The notes under the pieces were generated by a model, which made no database searches, was not told where the DNA came from, and saw only the letters and a program-made list of their open reading frames with translations. The position numbers and the translations under genes are program-made. Below are positions 61,412 through 64,000 of a DNA stretch of 64,000 nt, piece after piece. Source of the DNA: Reinekea sp. G2M2-21. GTDB taxonomy: Bacteria; Pseudomonadota; Gammaproteobacteria; Pseudomonadales; Natronospirillaceae. The first letter of the stretch is position 1; each line of letters starts with the position of its first letter. The DNA lies in NCBI RefSeq assembly GCF_015687175.1, contig NZ_JADPQG010000009.1:62001-126000 (forward strand), in the 5' to 3' direction.

Positions 61412-62614
61412 ATGAGTATTTACATCCCAGAGAAATTTCATAACGTAAAATACAATTATGACCGGTTCCCTGGAGTTGAGGATCAGTCAAACTTTTCTAA
61501 GGGAGCAAATTGCCAAGTATTTTCTTATGAACTGTTAGCTGTTAATGGTGTGCAAGCACCAAATCTTAGATCGAGTAATATATGGGAAGATCGTAAATAT
61601 ACAATCAAAGTAGAAGGTGACTTAAAGCCCCTAGATTTATTGTTGTTTAACAGCACATCCGATCCGTATGGCGCTCATATGGCAGTTTCTTTGGGTGGTG
61701 AAGATCTGATCCATCTCGCCAAGCATAACGAAGTTGCGGAGATAACTACCATAAACGAATTGCGTAAACTCGATAAATACAGAGTTTTCTGGGGGCAAAA
61801 CGTGTCAAATAGCCAAGCCTCCAGACATGAATTTAAATATTTTACTTCGTTGTCGGATCTTGAATTATTTGCCCAACGAAAAGCCAGTGTTGTTACTGTG
61901 TTTGAGATTAACCGATCAGGCTTTATAAATAGTGGTTCTTTAAAACACGGATTCTTTACTTATGAAGTGAATTTTTTTAACGAATCTGTTTTAAAGCGAA
62001 TTGAAGACTTCATTAGATATGAAAACAGTCACTTCCGCTTACCTGTAATACTTGATGAAGATGGCCTATGTTCCCAAAGTAATCCTTTACTGCCTTTCAA
62101 GACCGAGACCGTGAGTGGCCTTCGAAATTACGAACCCGATATTTGTGTACACTCTACTTCAATCGAAAATGGCATACGGATTCTCGAAGAAGGAACGTTA
62201 AAAAGCCAGCTAAAGCTAATTAATGAAGGCTGGTTAACTGATACTCAGTTAGGCTATACAATAAATGGAGAGCCCAAGGACTATCTTGATCACATTAATT
62301 TGGGTGCGTTTGAAAGCCCTTGGCCCGAGAGGGTATCTCAATCGAATCAGATTAAAGAGATAGGAAATTGTACTTGCTCTTATAAGCCCGGTTTTAGATT
62401 TTATTTTAGCGCAAGAAAACTCCAGGTATCAGGTTTACTGGTTCGAACAGGCGCACCATTTATCAAGGTTAGTGATAGTCTTTGTTTAGACGATGATAGT
62501 GGATTTTTGGGGTATGTAAGCTCCGAAGAGTTAGGTGGTGAAAATTGGCAGCCTGACCTATACACGACAAAGGCAAACGAACTCTTTAAGCAAAAAATTA
62601 ATAATGCACTGTAA
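61412..62614 (+). CDS. Cassette protein 7: putative cysteine peptidase/hydrolase with ART-like C-terminus
   Basis: 400 aa from ATG 61412 (AAGGA upstream; the frame also opens at 61388 inside attC 6). The N-terminal ~115 residues have a possible NlpC/P60-like catalytic pair: Cys34 in GANCQVFSYELL, His89 in YGAHMAVSLG with the LIHLAKH strand after it, plus the DLLLFN segment typical of that fold. Residues ~245-380 carry VHSTSIENGIRILEEG, like the entry strand-helix of ADP-ribosyltransferase or KptA folds. Both assignments are pattern guesses. If right, it is an effector or toxin-like enzyme. Confidence 0.55.
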   Translation: MSIYIPEKFHNVKYNYDRFPGVEDQSNFSKGANCQVFSYELLAVNGVQAPNLRSSNIWEDRKYTIKVEGDLKPLDLLLFNSTSDPYGAHMAVSLGGEDLIHLAKHNEVAEITTINELRKLDKYRVFWGQNVSNSQASRHEFKYFTSLSDLELFAQRKASVVTVFEINRSGFINSGSLKHGFFTYEVNFFNESVLKRIEDFIRYENSHFRLPVILDEDGLCSQSNPLLPFKTETVSGLRNYEPDICVHSTSIENGIRILEEGTLKSQLKLINEGWLTDTQLGYTINGEPKDYLDHINLGAFESPWPERVSQSNQIKEIGNCTCSYKPGFRFYFSARKLQVSGLLVRTGAPFIKVSDSLCLDDDSGFLGYVSSEELGGENWQPDLYTTKANELFKQKINNAL

Positions 62615-62690
62615 TAACACAGCCCTAAATTGCCCCTTTCGCAGATGGCATTTGAGTTACTACCGAGCGTCGCTAAGCTCTACGTTAACT
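62612..62690 (+). repeat. attC-like site 7
   Basis: R'' TAATAAC (62612-62618) and R' GTTAACT (62684-62690), 79 bases. The arms agree as TAAC..AG..CT.A against the reverse complement. The R'' overlaps the cassette 7 stop codon. Confidence 0.7.
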
Positions 62691-62697
62691 CTTAAGG

Positions 62698-63018
62698 ATG
62701 CAAATGCGTAATTCGAACCATTTCGACACTGAACTCGAAGATTTGACTGATAGATCTATAGGTAAGTGGTTGAAGCAGCAGTCACTAGATACTGATTCGT
62801 TTGGTGCCTTGCTGGCTTTCTTAGAAGCGAAATCTGAATCCATTAATAATAATAGTGCCATTTCTAAACAAGTGATTAAGGCAATTCTAGATGCCTCTAA
62901 TTCCCTAGAGGCCGCGGGAAACAACGAGTTAGCGAGTAAGTTTATCTATCTGCTTGAACTAATGGTCATTGGTGAAGCAGCTAGTGATAGAAAAAAAGGT
63001 GTTCCTCGGATTATATGA
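62698..63018 (+). CDS. Cassette protein 8: small helical hypothetical protein
   Basis: 106 aa, acidic, all-helical pattern (SISKQVIKAILDASNSLEAAG-type repeats with charged spacing), no signal. Starts seven bases after attC 7. No family recognised; its size and composition fit a small regulatory, antitoxin or immunity-like protein. Confidence 0.62.
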   Translation: MQMRNSNHFDTELEDLTDRSIGKWLKQQSLDTDSFGALLAFLEAKSESINNNSAISKQVIKAILDASNSLEAAGNNELASKFIYLLELMVIGEAASDRKKGVPRII

Positions 63019-63110
63019 GAGTTGACGAAGCAATGTTGGCGAGGCTTGGAAACCGCTTCTCAGCGACCGACTTTCCTCCGTCTCGCGGCTCCAAATCGGG
63101 TGCTATTTTT
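63019..63110. other. Gap before the lipoprotein gene; no clear attC
   Basis: The 92 bases have a CGCGGC-type core but no GTTRRRY/RYYYAAC pair. A degraded attC or simple intergenic DNA are both possible. Confidence 0.35.
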
Positions 63111-63689
63111 ATGAAAAAATTACTACTGGCGTTAATTATCGGTTTGACAGCTTGTAACTATGAATCTGATAAGGACTATGACCAAGAATTATATATAGAC
63201 CACTACAAGTCAGAATGTGAAGGTGAGATGGTACTTCTCTGTCTGCGGACTAAGTTAAGCTCAGATGATGACTGGAGTCTTTTTTACGATCAAATAGAGG
63301 GTTTTAATTATAAGTGGGGCTATAGTTATAAGTTAAGGGTAAAGCTATCTAATTTAGAAAGTCCACCACAAGATGCGTCATCAGTTATATATTCGTTAGT
63401 TGAAATAGTAGATGAGGTTTCGGAACATAGCGAGACTGCGTTTGATATGTCTGCAGGAAGATTTTCGTCTGGGGTAGTTGTTAACAAAACTACAGGGGTA
63501 TATGAACTATATGGTGAAAAAGAATTCTCATGCGTTCCAGCAGAATGTTCGATCGTAGAATCACTCATTTCTCAGGATCTAGCAATATTGTTTGAGTTCA
63601 AACATAATTCAATACTGAGTGAGCCGATGCGACTTAGTCAAATCAAGTGTAGTGACTCTAGAGAATCATTTCACAATTCGTGCCTCTAA
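63111..63689 (+). CDS. Cassette protein 9: putative lipoprotein
   Basis: 192 aa from ATG 63111 (frame open to 63015), which gives a lipobox signal peptide (LLLALIIGLTAC, Cys at ~13). The mature part is acidic and Cys-containing (CEGEMVLLC, CVPAEC, IKCSDSRESFHNSC), suggesting disulfides. Anchored to the membrane facing the periplasm. No known domain. Confidence 0.65.
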   Translation: MKKLLLALIIGLTACNYESDKDYDQELYIDHYKSECEGEMVLLCLRTKLSSDDDWSLFYDQIEGFNYKWGYSYKLRVKLSNLESPPQDASSVIYSLVEIVDEVSEHSETAFDMSAGRFSSGVVVNKTTGVYELYGEKEFSCVPAECSIVESLISQDLAILFEFKHNSILSEPMRLSQIKCSDSRESFHNSCL

Positions 63690-63690
63690 G

Positions 63691-63770
63691 ACAAATAACG
63701 AACGCATGTTTTCGAACTGGTGTTCTGCTACGTTGCAAACGTGCAGTTGTAGCGGTCGATAATGACTAAG
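63691..63770 (+). repeat. Doubtful attC-like end after the lipoprotein
   Basis: AAATAAC resembles R'', and a GCTAC...GTAGC stem lies in the following 70 bases, but no clear R' (GTTRRRY) is found. It may be decayed. Confidence 0.3.
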
Positions 63771-63772
63771 AA

Positions 63773-63913
63773 ATGAAAAACAACACTATTGCATTTTGGT
63801 TGCTTGTTATACCTGAATTCTCAGTGGAAAATGAGTCTGGTAGGGTTTTGGTTTCGCAATTATCCGTACGAGATATATTTATAACAACCGGAGTAAGCGA
63901 AATATTGAAATAG
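63773..63913 (+). CDS. Very short ORF at the end of the array
   Basis: 46 codons with a hydrophobic start (NTIAFWLLVIPEF) and a polar end. Too short to judge. The region to the window end has no other frame. Confidence 0.3.
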   Translation: MKNNTIAFWLLVIPEFSVENESGRVLVSQLSVRDIFITTGVSEILK

Positions 63914-64000
63914 GTGAACCCTAGTGCAATTAAGTACTTGGGTGTCTAAGACCATTCACATATAGATTATTGGATTGTAGATGACAATGGGCTTCTAATT

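Noticed and set aside
1-64000. tRNA, rRNA and CRISPR.
   Set aside because: I saw no cloverleaf with a TTCGANNC arm, no rRNA core sequence and no regularly spaced direct repeats.

Overview
The window looks like chromosomal DNA of a marine, heterotrophic gammaproteobacterium, perhaps Oceanospirillales-like (Reinekea/Saccharospirillum type; genus is a guess from gene content). Supporting features are a divergent-promoter, TetR-rich layout, Fur-type iron regulation, a cobalamin riboswitch in front of a TonB receptor, a GlpSTPQV-type glycerol ABC importer and integron-type attC sites. I see no rRNA, tRNA, CRISPR array, intact IS transposase or integrase gene.

Layout. 0-3 kb: FAD monooxygenase and small membrane protein facing a TetR gene across two overlapping palindromes, then a YdeI/OmdA-like gene. 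3-5 kb: a 262-bp MITE-like element and an AT-rich acyltransferase. 5.3-6.6 kb: HTH regulator and alpha/beta hydrolase. 6.7-11.5 kb: Fur-boxed siderophore importer (ATPase, two permeases, binding protein, FhuF-like reductase), coupled by three ATGA overlaps. 11.5-21.5 kb: Crp/Fnr-like regulator, small envelope proteins, a solute-binding protein, a second copy of the MITE, SulP transporter, MOSC protein, hydrolase, an uncharacterised 430-aa protein and an APH(3')-like kinase.

21.5-32.9 kb is a glycerol module. An AcoR-like sigma-54 activator and an FAD oxidoreductase are divergent from glpS-glpT-glpP-glpQ-DUF2160-glpV, followed after a terminator by glpK. The intergenic region has three overlapping TGTTCA/TGAACA dyads (probable activator sites) and a sigma-54-like promoter. 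33-42.7 kb: 8-oxoguanine deaminase, NUDIX proteins, GH3 beta-glucosidase with a TetR gene, a decayed HAMP-sensor pseudogene, GNAT and GFA genes. 42.7-46.9 kb is a vitamin B12 uptake locus: TonB on the minus strand, and divergently a sigma-70 promoter, cobalamin riboswitch, BtuB-like receptor and a propeller-like lipoprotein. 47.5-54.6 kb: solute-binding protein, GST, YqhD-type dehydrogenase with a DJ-1/PfpI protein and LysR, an ATPase, and two membrane proteins controlled by a TetR with two dyad operators.

54.6-64 kb is accessory DNA. It begins with tandem 321-bp copies of a hairpin-rich repeat family also found at 33.1 and 41.4 kb. A strongly foldable RNA element and a RadC-like gene with a damaged metal motif follow, then a REP-like hairpin cluster. 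From about 57.5 kb there is an array of AT-rich cassettes separated by seven attC-like sites and carrying mostly unknown membrane, repeat or peptidase-like proteins. No integron integrase lies to the left of the array in this window, so it is either an integrase-less cassette cluster or a detached part of a chromosomal integron. The dispersed repeat family, the structured RNA, the cassette array and the B12 lipoprotein are the most interesting parts.
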